Part shown: in pieces, positions 34,599 through 41,725 of the stretch
Layout of the letters: every line of letters starts with the position of its first letter
Numbering within the stretch: the stretch's first letter is position 1
NCBI GenBank assembly: GCA_021325615.1
Contig: JAJPGU010000003.1
Span: 1-64,000 of the forward strand
DNA: 64,000 bases
Direction: 5' to 3'
Source: Nitrososphaerota archaeon
GTDB lineage: Archaea > Thermoproteota > Nitrososphaeria > Nitrososphaerales > Nitrosopumilaceae
The notes under the pieces: model-generated
Databases searched by the model: none
What the model was told of the DNA's origin: nothing
What the model saw: only the letters and a program-made list of their open reading frames with translations
Position numbers and translations under genes: made by a program

Positions 34599-35324
34599 AT
34601 GAATCGAAATGAGGATCGTATGAACGGTGATTTTTCGCCTCAGGAGAAGGACGGCTTTTACAAGGCAGTATTCTCAAGGCGCGACGTAAGGTCACACTTT
34701 ACCGCCGAACCCATAGATGACATGGTTCTTTCAAGGATTCTAAATGCCGCACACCACGCCCCATCGGTGGGATTTTCGCAGCCATGGAACTTTATTCTGA
34801 TAAAGGACAAGCAGGCAAGGAGGGAGGTCAAGGAGTCCTTCGAGAGAGAAAGGTCTAGATCTTCTGCCCTTGTCGAGGATCCAAAGAGGTCAAAGTATCT
34901 TTCTCTGCGGCTTGAAGGAATCCTGGACTCGGCCCTGAACCTGTGCGTGACATACGACCCCTCCAAGTTCGGGCCGTTTGTCATAGGTAGGTCAAGCATA
35001 CCTGAAACAGGCCTTTACAGCGTCTGCTGCGCGATTCAGAACCTCTGGCTTGCCGCAAGAGCCGAAGGCGTCGGCGTAGGCTGGGTGAGCATCCTTTCTA
35101 ATAACGATCTGAAGAGGGTACTAGGAATACCGGAGCATGTAGTTCCAGTGGCATACCTGTGCCTCGGACATGTCACCAACTTTGCCGAAAAGCCCGACCT
35201 AGAGTCGGCAGGGTGGCTCAACAGGCTCCCCCTCAAGGACGTCATATACTATGAGAGGTGGAACAACGCCAAGGACTCCAACTGGGAACAGATTCAGGAA
35301 ATGATACTTTCGAACTTTGATTAG
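34599..35324 (+). CDS. bluB: 5,6-dimethylbenzimidazole synthase (BluB)
   Basis: 241 residues of the nitroreductase fold. The FMN-binding start FSRRDVRSHF, AAHHAPSVGFSQPWNF and CAIQNLWLAARAEGVGVGW are the BluB-type signatures. The enzyme breaks FMN to make the lower ligand of cobalamin. Ammonia-oxidising archaea make true cobalamin, and CobJ is coded at 51033-51824, so the assignment fits. A different nitroreductase cannot be wholly excluded. ATG 34620 is an alternative start. The gene lies between the two tRNAs, outside both candidate integrated segments. Confidence 0.85.
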   Translation: MNRNEDRMNGDFSPQEKDGFYKAVFSRRDVRSHFTAEPIDDMVLSRILNAAHHAPSVGFSQPWNFILIKDKQARREVKESFERERSRSSALVEDPKRSKYLSLRLEGILDSALNLCVTYDPSKFGPFVIGRSSIPETGLYSVCCAIQNLWLAARAEGVGVGWVSILSNNDLKRVLGIPEHVVPVAYLCLGHVTNFAEKPDLESAGWLNRLPLKDVIYYERWNNAKDSNWEQIQEMILSNFD

Positions 35325-35355
35325 GCTTAAATTGTTACCAAGTTTGATTTTTTCT

Positions 35356-35449
35356 GGGCTCGTGGCGCAGAGTCGTTATCGACGCGAAACATGGACAGCG
35401 CGGTAGCCTCCTAAGTTACAGGTCGAGGGATCGAAGCCCTCCGAGCCCG
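35356..35449 (+). tRNA. tRNA-Arg(CCU) with apparent D-loop intron
   Basis: 94 nt. Acceptor GGGCTCG/CGAGCCC, D-stem GCGC/GCGC, anticodon stem GTAGC/GTTAC with loop CTCCTAA (CCU) and T-stem GAGGG/CCCTC all pair. The D-loop is 29 nt instead of 8; removing 35372-35392 (21 nt) leaves AGAGGACA. A bulge-helix-bulge-like fold is possible: bulge AGA, GTC with GAC, GTT with AAC, bulge ATG. The T-loop reads ATCGAAG, with A at position 54 instead of T. The 3' end is duplicated at 40673-40687. Confidence 0.85.
35434..35448 (+). repeat. att-like core inside tRNA-Arg 3' end
   Basis: AAGCCCTCCGAGCCC covers the end of the T-loop, T-stem and acceptor 3' strand. The same 15 bases recur at 40673-40687. Confidence 0.7.
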
Positions 35450-35521
35450 CTCTCACTTACCGACCGGAATCCGATTATCTGCCTCCTTCCAGATCTGTCA
35501 ATTGAGTTTGAACCGTGGTAA

Positions 35522-35588
35522 AATACTGTGAACCAAAAGATCGAAATAATAAGGAGTCTATTACAGTATTAAGAGGTGCGAATTCGCA
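35522..35588. repeat. Inverted repeats just inside the tRNA-Arg-linked segment
   Basis: AATACTGT (35522-35529) is reverse-complemented as ACAGTATT (35563-35570), and a 12-bp palindrome TGCGAATTCGCA follows at 35577-35588. They lie within 140 bp of the att-like core and upstream of no plus-strand gene, so they may be recombination or control sites. Confidence 0.45.
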
Positions 35589-35613
35589 TCTTAGAGGGTA
35601 TACGATGGTGGGA

Positions 35614-36354
35614 TCACGGTCGTGTGCCTTCGTCCTTTTCATTATTATCAGGCGGGAATACGATTAGGCCATAGCCCACAATTTTCTCATCCTTGGTATG
35701 GAATAATTTTTCAAGTATCTTCCAGTACTGGTTAAAATGAGCATTTTTTGCAAGATATTTTATTGTGCAATATGCTACAGCATCGGCGACTTGGATACCT
35801 TCTGTTCCATGTGAGGTTGCAAACATGGGCTCACCAACGATGTTGTCGATTCTTTGCCATTTTTCCTTGTTTTGACGCATCCCCTTGATTATTTTGCCTA
35901 GTTCTTGGCGCTCTTCTACCGTTACCCTATCCATTTTGATTAACCCCTTTTCTTCAAGAAAATTTATCGATTCTAGGTATTGGTTAAATCTTGTAACTAG
36001 GATGATCCAAGCAGTCTTGAATATTTTCCAATTCGGATGCTTTTGTTTTAGCATCTCCTTGTCAATGACCACCGTGATAATTTTGACTGGTAGGCCTGAA
36101 ATCATGCGATAGAGCTGATCGAGTAGGTTATTTTTCTCATGCATCCGTAAGCTGGCAAATTCATCCTTTGATTTGCAAATATTATGAGTATGGATCTCTG
36201 CGTCAGTGTAATTATTTATGAAATAAGTTTGTTTGTAATCAAAAACACTTCGTTTCATTGCTTTTATCTTGTCGTTATGGACTATGATACCACACAGCAT
36301 ATAGTATTTACTTGTATCATTAAAGCTTTGAACTCCCGATTCATCGATGTACAT
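35614..36354 (-). CDS. DUF3800 family protein (RNase H-like fold)
   Basis: 246 residues. MYIDESG at the very start and the distal acidic motif GIQVADAVAYC (about 200-210) are the DUF3800 hallmarks, with VVIDKEM supplying a middle acidic strand. The family has an RNase H-like fold with conserved Asp/Glu, is common on mobile islands and sometimes linked to defence, but its substrate is unknown. ATG at 36354 directly begins the first strand; a few residues may be missing compared with longer relatives. It is coded on the strand opposite to the adjacent tRNA and is the island gene nearest to it. Confidence 0.78.
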   Translation of the reverse strand: MYIDESGVQSFNDTSKYYMLCGIIVHNDKIKAMKRSVFDYKQTYFINNYTDAEIHTHNICKSKDEFASLRMHEKNNLLDQLYRMISGLPVKIITVVIDKEMLKQKHPNWKIFKTAWIILVTRFNQYLESINFLEEKGLIKMDRVTVEERQELGKIIKGMRQNKEKWQRIDNIVGEPMFATSHGTEGIQVADAVAYCTIKYLAKNAHFNQYWKILEKLFHTKDEKIVGYGLIVFPPDNNEKDEGTRP

Positions 36355-36450
36355 GGTATACAGTTCTATCTACTCCCCGCTTTGTCAATTAGACAGGTAA
36401 TCGAACCATAAAAAGTGATCCAGACTCTATCTTGCATAGGCGCATGACAA

Positions 36451-37215
36451 TTATTCAGAATTTGATTTTGGTACTACATTTATCGGTACGCTCAGGGTTG
36501 GAGCCAATGAATTTGGGTTGTCAATGCTCTGCCATACAAAGATCTGGGCAGTATATGCCCCGGGGGCAGCCGGAATCCATGATTGTGTAGGGTTGAGTGA
36601 TTGGCCTGCAATCATGGTGCCAGTAATCCAGGAGAGCCATACCGTTACATCATTCTGATTCTGGATCTGTACTATGTATGCAAACGGTTGGACACAGTTG
36701 AGACCGTTTGCCAAAGGAGTAATAATTTGTATCTGCTGGCCCACTTTGACTGTTCCATTGATCGCATTACCAAACGTGTCAACTATCCTAGGGTTACTTG
36801 CCGGGTAGGAAATCGCGTTGTACCAAGTCATGCTTGGTTGAATGCATGGAGTACCTTCATAGCTAAATGTGGTCTGATTCTTGGCTCCCAAATAAGTGGC
36901 AATTATCGTAAACGTTCCAATCGGAATATTTTTGTTGCCTATGTGCATGGGGTAGGAATAACTCCCATCTTGGCCTGGAATAACTGATAAAGTTGCCAGA
37001 TTCGGATTGTCAGGTGCCTCAATCTGGATTGATACCGATTTGTTTGGTACAACTGGGCTGACTTTGCCTGAGATTGTGTATCGGTCGCCATAATGGTACC
37101 ATCGATTATCGGTAGAAACCGTGATTGTTTGGAGTGCCAAGACTGGTTGGTAAAAAATGGTGATGACAACTACCAAAATTGCAAGTAAAGCCATAGAAAG
37201 GATCCGAACCTTCAT
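36451..37215 (-). CDS. Secreted Ig-like/MG2 domain protein
   Basis: 254 residues: signal peptide (about 1-27, cleaved near VLA-L), then two beta-sandwich domains. YHYGDRYTISGKVSPVVPNK (about 41-60) is like the macroglobulin MG2 type; the second domain covers about 135-250. Two cysteines (TPCIQ, LNCVQ) may form a disulfide. No membrane anchor at the C-terminus. It shares with two other island genes a promoter element exactly 28 nt from the start. Function unknown, extracellular. Confidence 0.65.
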   Translation of the reverse strand: MKVRILSMALLAILVVVITIFYQPVLALQTITVSTDNRWYHYGDRYTISGKVSPVVPNKSVSIQIEAPDNPNLATLSVIPGQDGSYSYPMHIGNKNIPIGTFTIIATYLGAKNQTTFSYEGTPCIQPSMTWYNAISYPASNPRIVDTFGNAINGTVKVGQQIQIITPLANGLNCVQPFAYIVQIQNQNDVTVWLSWITGTMIAGQSLNPTQSWIPAAPGAYTAQIFVWQSIDNPNSLAPTLSVPINVVPKSNSE

Positions 37216-37242
37216 ACTTGTCCTAATATGTGCAAATTTAGG

Positions 37243-37270
37243 TTAAAAAATTGACGTATGTTTGTTCTGG
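37243..37270 (-). promoter_or_regulatory. Shared island promoter element, copy C
   Basis: On the minus strand CAGAACAAACATACGTCAA leads into TTTTTTAA. The outer edge of the TATA box (37243) is 28 nt from the ATG at 37215, so the mRNA is probably leaderless. Confidence 0.6.
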
Positions 37271-37279
37271 GTTCAAAAA

Positions 37280-38188
37280 TCACGGTACAACAGAAATTTC
37301 CTTTGTAATGTTTCCATCAAGCCAAGAAATATTGATGTAATATGTTCCCGTCTGGTTAATTATCAACGGCCCATAATTATTCCAGTCATATCCCAGATGT
37401 GATTCTCGTCCAAGAAACGCCTCATCTTCCATGTGCCCTGTGCCTATCCCTATTGCACATCCCGTTGCATATTGGGAACTCTTCCATACGATCTTCTGAT
37501 AAGAATCTCTGACTGTGATAGTTGGCTGATCACATCCATATCCAAATCCATTGACTCTGAATTTGAAATCTATTTCCTGCCCCACATGGTAAGCACTCTT
37601 GAGTCCATAGACAGTTAATTTCTCAGAAGGATCATAGCCCCAATTTAGGGAAACTAACCTCTGCAGGCTGGCCGGTTTTACGCATGCAACAGATCCATCT
37701 TCTTGCTTCATTATCATAACAAGGCCGGAATTGCATTGGATGTTCCAAAAAGCCATTCCTGCCTCTTCTTGCTTTAACGGAGGAAGGAGGCCTGCATAAA
37801 ACGTGAATGTGGCGTCACCAATGTAACAGCAGGTGCCATACTGAACCCTTAGGTCGTAAGGACCGCCCGTCTTCCAGTCTGTATTGTTGATAGGTATGCG
37901 CAAAAGAAAGGTCAGGTCCTGTCTTGGTTTTGTGACTTGGGTCAGTATGGGATTTCCTTTGCTGTCAAATATTTTGGCAGTAACGTTAGAGCCTAGGCTG
38001 TAATTTCCTATTGAACCGTAAACGAGTATGATATCTCCCTTGAGGTAGACAGTCTTGTCGATTTGAAGAAATACTGGCTGTGAAGCATTAGCTTGGCAAA
38101 ATATTTTGCATTCTGTAGTTTGGCTTGTAAGAAAAGTAATTACCGTTACTAGGATCGTTATCAATACAAGATGATGTGTCTTTCTCAT
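37280..38188 (-). CDS. Secreted MG2-like protein with two-cysteine domain
   Basis: 302 residues from ATG 38188. Signal peptide (about 1-22), an MG2-like domain (KTVYLKGDIILVYGSIGN, about 45-62) with a Cys-Cys pair (GTCCYIG), then the two-cysteine domain at about 138-184 (IQCNSGLVMIMK, VACVKP, LVSLNWGYD), then another beta domain (about 190-302) with Cys near 219 and 244. A longer frame to 38353 is only the translation of the promoter repeat. The start lies 28 nt from the promoter element A. The combination of MG2 and two-cysteine domain links the proteins of both tRNA segments. Confidence 0.65.
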   Translation of the reverse strand: MRKTHHLVLITILVTVITFLTSQTTECKIFCQANASQPVFLQIDKTVYLKGDIILVYGSIGNYSLGSNVTAKIFDSKGNPILTQVTKPRQDLTFLLRIPINNTDWKTGGPYDLRVQYGTCCYIGDATFTFYAGLLPPLKQEEAGMAFWNIQCNSGLVMIMKQEDGSVACVKPASLQRLVSLNWGYDPSEKLTVYGLKSAYHVGQEIDFKFRVNGFGYGCDQPTITVRDSYQKIVWKSSQYATGCAIGIGTGHMEDEAFLGRESHLGYDWNNYGPLIINQTGTYYINISWLDGNITKEISVVP

Positions 38189-38206
38189 AATTTGCCATAC
38201 AATGAA

Positions 38207-38243
38207 TTTTTTCTCTTTAAAAAAATGGCGTATCTTTGTTCTG
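38207..38243 (-). promoter_or_regulatory. Shared island promoter element, copy A
   Basis: 37 bp identical at 36 positions to 38914-38950. Minus strand: CAGAACAAAGATACGCCA, then TTTTTTTAAAGAG. The TATA edge at 38216 is 28 nt from the ATG at 38188. Confidence 0.65.
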
Positions 38244-38282
38244 TATTTATAATCATTTTTTGTTTTTGAGGAAATTTTCCGT

Positions 38283-38621
38283 TCAGGTAGATACCACATC
38301 GTGATAATAGCAAAGTATGGCAAGCTGCCTGAAATCTCGCCTGAATTTTTCAATATGCTTTGGGATCTCTCTTTTTACCTGTCTTTCAAACTTGGTCTTT
38401 GGTATGAAGATAGAAAATTCAAGATTTGTGTCTTGATAAACAAAGCCGTCCTCCCTCCAATATCCTTCAGAAGGGCTGTCAACACTTAGTCCTTCATATT
38501 TATCAATGAAGAAGTTTTTCACATCTACGATGGCTTGATCGGGTATTGGATCGCCGTTATTGTAATTTGTTGGCAGCTTGTAGTGGAGCTTTACTTTATT
38601 TTCTAGAAGGGGTTTTGACAA
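38283..38621 (-). CDS. Hypothetical protein, 112 aa, in tRNA-Arg-linked segment
   Basis: 112 residues, TTG start. No signal peptide. The chain mixes charged helices and strands (VDVKNFFIDKYEGLSV, LEFSIFIPKTKFERQVKREI, HIEKFRRDFRQLAIL). It begins 3 nt after the stop of the 61-aa gene, forming a small two-gene unit. Such tandem small genes on an element can be toxin-antitoxin pairs, but no known family is recognised, so this is left open. Confidence 0.5.
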   Translation of the reverse strand: MSKPLLENKVKLHYKLPTNYNNGDPIPDQAIVDVKNFFIDKYEGLSVDSPSEGYWREDGFVYQDTNLEFSIFIPKTKFERQVKREIPKHIEKFRRDFRQLAILCYYHDVVST

Positions 38622-38624
38622 CTC

Positions 38625-38810
38625 CTACAATTTTGTGTACTGGATATTTAACTTTGAGAGCAGATCGCATTGTTTTTGTGAGATATAGTATTCTGTCCTT
38701 GAGACTGCTCTGAATTGTTGGCCGCTTTTGCGCAACGCACCTATCATTTTTACTTCGATCTTGGGATCAACCCTTACTTTACGATAGGTGTCAAGCTGTT
38801 GTGATTCCAT
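38625..38810 (-). CDS. Hypothetical small protein, 61 aa
   Basis: 61 residues, ATG 38810, basic, predicted mixed helix and strand (YRKVRVDPKIEVKMIGALRK, SQKQCDLLSKLNIQY). First gene of a pair with the 112-aa protein. No family recognised. A promoter copy (38914-38950) lies about 105 nt upstream but is better placed for a lost gene. Confidence 0.45.
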   Translation of the reverse strand: MESQQLDTYRKVRVDPKIEVKMIGALRKSGQQFRAVSRTEYYISQKQCDLLSKLNIQYTKL

Positions 38811-38913
38811 CTAGTAATAATGCAAGTACATGAGTTATTAATATTGTTGAGATCTTGTACAGAAGAAAGTGCCTGTGCGCATAGCCTTTTTGATGCCCCA
38901 ATTTTTTGTTCTC

Positions 38914-38950
38914 TTTTTTCTCTTTAAAAAAATGACGTATCTTTGTTCTG
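38914..38950 (-). promoter_or_regulatory. Shared island promoter element, copy B, apparently orphaned
   Basis: One mismatch in 37 bp against copy A. At the fixed 28-nt distance (38895) there is no start codon, unlike copies A, C and D. A short frame with a signal-peptide-like stretch (HFLLYKISTILITHVLALLL) follows and stops at about 38791, suggesting the remains of a deleted secreted-protein gene. Confidence 0.5.
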
Positions 38951-38994
38951 GTTTTTCGATACCAAATCGTTACATTCAATCACAATATCTCTGA

Positions 38995-40383
38995 CTAGTT
39001 CAGGGTACCAGAGAGCATCTCAATCGAACTTTTGGGATACTCGTTTGTGACATAGATAGTGTCCGTCTTTGGGTTGACTGCAAGAGAGAAGATAACAGTG
39101 TCTGATCTCAGCTCGCCAACCTTCCTGTTTGTCTTGCCATCAAGTACATCGATGTCATGTGATCCTGAGACTACAAGATTCCTTGAAAAGTCGACGTAGC
39201 CTGCTACACCCACGTATACCTTGTTTTCTTCTGTATTGACAGCAATGGACTTTGGAGAGACAGTATAGTTGCCAATCACCTCGTTGGTGGTACCGTTTAT
39301 GATGGATATCCAGTCCGAGTTGTGGTCCTGCCCGGGCCATCTGCACCCGCCACACACAGCATAAATCGTGTTTGATGCAGGGTTTACCGCAAGTGGAACT
39401 ATTCGCAACGAATCCGGAATTGTAGATATGCCCCCAGGGCCTGTCCTGCCGATTGTCACGTTGGCCATGATGCTGTCAGTTGAGCCGTCAATTACGGTGA
39501 CATAGTATGGGACATGGTGGTGGTCATCCTGAAACTCGTCGATATAGACTCTGTTTGTGATGGGATTTACCCCTATCCCGTAGGAGCTTCCGCCGAGGCC
39601 CAAGATTGTCTTGACTACCCTGTCCGTCCTGCCGTCAATTACTGTGATACCGCCGTCGGGATAATTCCAGTCGCTTACATAGACCTTGTTGGTACTTGGG
39701 TTTACCGCAACCTCAAGTGGCTCTATCTTGTAAAATCTTGGCTGGATCCGAATTGGATTATATGTTACCTGAGGAGTATGCGCACCCATATCTGTGATCT
39801 TGATGACTCCAATCATCCTGTCTGTTGAACCGTTTATTACCACTACTGCATCAGGTGAGTTCCTGTTTACAACATAGACCTTGCCTGTTACTTGGTTGAC
39901 TGCAACATCCCAGGGGTTGCCGTTTATTGGAATCACATCCAAAGTCCTGTTTGTGGAAGCATCAAGCACATACAATGACCTGCCAAGATAGTCTGCAGCA
40001 TAGACTCGGCTCGTGACAGGATCTACGGCAACTGCAGCAAAGAGGTCTTTTGGATTTTCCTGTTTCCTTACAGTTGGCGCATGCCCCCATCCCCTCTCTA
40101 TCAGTTTCTGAGCGGTATCAGGCCTAAGACATGCAGGCATGGAGCCTTCCGATCTGACTAGCAATTGAAATCCTGCTTTGCATTTTATCTCCTGATTTGG
40201 GACGCCGGATTGGGATTGTACAAGTGGGGTGCTTGTATTGTCTGGAGGTGTCTGAGCTTGAGTGTTGCTGTTTCCAAAAAGGAGCAAAATTAGTGCCATT
40301 CCAATTATCAAAAAGTGTACGAATTTCAATCTTTGATGTATTGCCTGATTGTTTGGCAAGACGGAAAGGATGGGGGTCTTCAA
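38995..40383 (-). CDS. Secreted YVTN-type beta-propeller with two-cysteine domain
   Basis: 462 residues from TTG 40383. A long basic N-terminus leads to a hydrophobic signal core (about 22-37). Residues 59-100 hold the two-cysteine domain (IKCKAGFQLLVRS, MPACLRP, LIERGWG). From about 110 to the end, six to seven propeller blades repeat a pattern like VNPSTNKVYVSDW followed by VIDGRTDRVV. Such propellers are extracellular binding platforms; S-layer association is possible. The TTG is supported by the promoter element at exactly 28 nt; the first internal ATG would remove the charged part of the signal. Confidence 0.8.
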   Translation of the reverse strand: MKTPILSVLPNNQAIHQRLKFVHFLIIGMALILLLFGNSNTQAQTPPDNTSTPLVQSQSGVPNQEIKCKAGFQLLVRSEGSMPACLRPDTAQKLIERGWGHAPTVRKQENPKDLFAAVAVDPVTSRVYAADYLGRSLYVLDASTNRTLDVIPINGNPWDVAVNQVTGKVYVVNRNSPDAVVVINGSTDRMIGVIKITDMGAHTPQVTYNPIRIQPRFYKIEPLEVAVNPSTNKVYVSDWNYPDGGITVIDGRTDRVVKTILGLGGSSYGIGVNPITNRVYIDEFQDDHHHVPYYVTVIDGSTDSIMANVTIGRTGPGGISTIPDSLRIVPLAVNPASNTIYAVCGGCRWPGQDHNSDWISIINGTTNEVIGNYTVSPKSIAVNTEENKVYVGVAGYVDFSRNLVVSGSHDIDVLDGKTNRKVGELRSDTVIFSLAVNPKTDTIYVTNEYPKSSIEMLSGTLN

Positions 40384-40410
40384 AGTATACCATAGTTTTA
40401 GTCTCCAAAA

Positions 40411-40433
40411 TTTAAAAAACTGGCGTATATTAC
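40411..40433 (-). promoter_or_regulatory. Shared island promoter element, copy D
   Basis: Minus strand ATATACGCCAG then TTTTTTAAA. The TATA edge at 40411 is 28 nt from the TTG at 40383. The CAGAACAAA part seen in A, B and C is not kept. Confidence 0.55.
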
Positions 40434-40557
40434 CTTCTTACAGTTTTTCTGAGAAATCGAAGTTATCGGGTTGGTATAGAAGGGAATCAACTGCAGAAGC
40501 AGCAGAATTGTATTGGGCTTGTGCAAAGTCTGATTTTCGGATTAGGACGCGGTCCAC

Positions 40558-40573
40558 AAAAACTATAGTTTTT
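40558..40573. repeat. 16-bp perfect palindrome AAAAACTATAGTTTTT
   Basis: A perfect palindrome followed by three more bases of a T-run (TTT), about 100 bp inside the right att-like copy. It could be a terminator or a protein-binding site; no further evidence. Confidence 0.45.
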
Positions 40574-40672
40574 TTACGAGACTATAGCATGCTTACAAAA
40601 AAACAGTAGAGAACTGCAAGTATATGCTGGAAATAAAAAATTGGGAGGGTTTCCTATCAGCATGTGAGTCCA

Positions 40673-40687
40673 AAGCCCTCCGAGCCC
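40673..40687 (+). repeat. Distal att-like copy of tRNA-Arg 3' end
   Basis: AAGCCCTCCGAGCCC, identical to 35434-35448 and in the same orientation. Sequence on either side is unrelated to the tRNA apart from a few bases. Confidence 0.7.
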
Positions 40688-40762
40688 ATCCTTACATATA
40701 CTGGTACAGGCCAAGCACAAGGCAAGGGAAAAAATTTGCAAAAATATAGCCTAGTCAGTAGA

Positions 40763-40987
40763 CTATGGACCGGATTCGCCCGATTCTGAAGAGCCGGATT
40801 CCCCAGACTCTCCGGTTGCACCTGCTGACGAGGATTGGTTGGATTCTTGAAGATGAAGCGCGTTTTCCGTGCTCTCTTCGCCTGGCAACCCCATTGCCTT
40901 GTCACCCATGGTTGACTTGATCCCAACAATCGCTACCGCAATTGCAACTACTACAATGCCTGCACCGACTGCAATCTTCTTATTCAT
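40763..40987 (-). CDS. Small exported protein with acidic Ser/Gly tail
   Basis: 74 residues. A signal/anchor helix (MNKKIAVGAGIVVVAIAVAIVG) is followed by an acidic, low-complexity tail rich in Glu, Ser and Gly (GESGESGSSESGESG). It lies just outside the right att-like copy. Membrane-tethered outside the cell is likely; function unknown. Confidence 0.5.
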   Translation of the reverse strand: MNKKIAVGAGIVVVAIAVAIVGIKSTMGDKAMGLPGEESTENALHLQESNQSSSAGATGESGESGSSESGESGP

Positions 40988-41136
40988 GAAATACTATTTT
41001 TATTACTCTATAAGAGGTTGGTTCCCATTCCTATTGGTAAGAATGGATCTTAGCCTTTGCGGAGCTTGCCGCATTTTATGTCGTTTTCACTTTTCTGAAA
41101 AAGACAAACCCTCCGGGGCTACCCTTTTACTTTTTC

Positions 41137-41562
41137 CTATACCTTGGTTCCAGCGGTCGAGTTTACAACGTACTTGAAAATTTCTACGGTATATCCGCCT
41201 TCAAAGATATTGGTCTCGTGACCGTTTACAGTATTTGCAACGCGGAAGTATTTCTGGTACGATCCGTCCGGAGCGACTCCGGTTTGCGCAAAGTAGACCG
41301 GCTTGTTGTTCTTGTAGATCTCAATGTCAACAGGGTATCCCGGAGCAGCATTCTGCACCGTCCCCCATACGCAGCCAAACGGCAGGGCGGGATTCGGCGG
41401 GATGTTCATTGTGATGACAGATTTTTGAACCGACACCTGGTCTTCGGGTACAAGGTTTGACGGAACCTGTGCGTGCGAGGCCGGTAATGCAAGCGTAGGA
41501 ATCAGGAGCGCGGCAATTGCCATGACTGACAAGGTAAGATGCTTCACGCCCCAACATTTCAT
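41137..41562 (-). CDS. Secreted protein, 141 aa
   Basis: Signal peptide about 1-32 (cleaved near SHA-Q), then a beta-rich domain with FGCVWGTVQNAAPGYPVDIE and FEGGYTVEIFKY, like a small Ig-type or carboxypeptidase-regulatory-like domain. No C-terminal anchor. AT-rich GTTAAATATTAA is present just before the ATG, so a slightly later start (GTG 41547) is possible. Function unknown. Confidence 0.6.
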   Translation of the reverse strand: MKCWGVKHLTLSVMAIAALLIPTLALPASHAQVPSNLVPEDQVSVQKSVITMNIPPNPALPFGCVWGTVQNAAPGYPVDIEIYKNNKPVYFAQTGVAPDGSYQKYFRVANTVNGHETNIFEGGYTVEIFKYVVNSTAGTKV

Positions 41563-41601
41563 ATCGTTAAATATTAAGTTGACGCATAATTCTCACTCGG
41601 A

Positions 41602-41721
41602 ATGATGCCAGAAAAGGAGCTAAACGACGGCTGCAGGTGCGACTGTCACTACGGAGGCGCAATTAGCTGTCCGTCCTGCAAAGAAAACCATGGAAGACAC
41701 GGGTGCCCCCACTGCGGATAA
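41602..41721 (+). CDS. Micro zinc-finger protein, 39 aa
   Basis: A short gene with ATG at 41602 or 41605 ending at TAA. It reads CRCDCHYGG, then CPSCKENHGRHG, then CPHCG: seven cysteines and three histidines in 39 residues, fit for two zinc ions. The density of ordered Cx1-2C knuckles makes chance unlikely. Divergent from the 41137-41562 gene. Function unknown. Confidence 0.55.
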   Translation: MMPEKELNDGCRCDCHYGGAISCPSCKENHGRHGCPHCG

Positions 41722-41725
41722 GGCC

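Larger units (their letters stand above)
35434..40687. mobile_element. Candidate integrated segment at tRNA-Arg(CCU), 5.2 kb, no integrase
   Basis: Bounded by the tRNA-Arg 3' end (35434-35448) and a 15-bp perfect copy of it (40673-40687) in the same orientation, on the 3' side of the tRNA. Inside are a DUF3800 gene, three secreted-protein genes with a shared promoter element, two small hypothetical genes and a relict promoter. AT content is visibly higher than in flanking core genes. No integrase is present. Confidence 0.55.
40434..40762. other. Non-coding right end of the tRNA-Arg-linked segment
   Basis: Contains the 16-bp palindrome 40558-40573 and the att-like copy 40673-40687. A plus-strand open frame across 40349-40609 starts inside promoter D and has no protein-like features. 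No gene is called. Confidence 0.4.

Noticed and set aside
36371-36382. GCGGGGAGTAGA (minus strand) upstream of the DUF3800 gene as a copy of the 50-bp repeat edge
   Set aside because: Only 11 bases match and the palindromic arms are absent.
38791-38979. A 62-codon frame resembling the upstream frame of 37280-38353
   Set aside because: The resemblance arises because both are translations of the 37-bp promoter repeat; only relict status is proposed.
40349-40609. Plus-strand 86-codon frame at the island end
   Set aside because: It starts inside promoter copy D and its translation is not protein-like.
34222-40763. Additional CAGTAGAC/GTCTACTG octamers at 34222 and 40756 as copies of the 50-bp element
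   Set aside because: Only eight bases match without the second arm; expected by chance in a 64-kb window.
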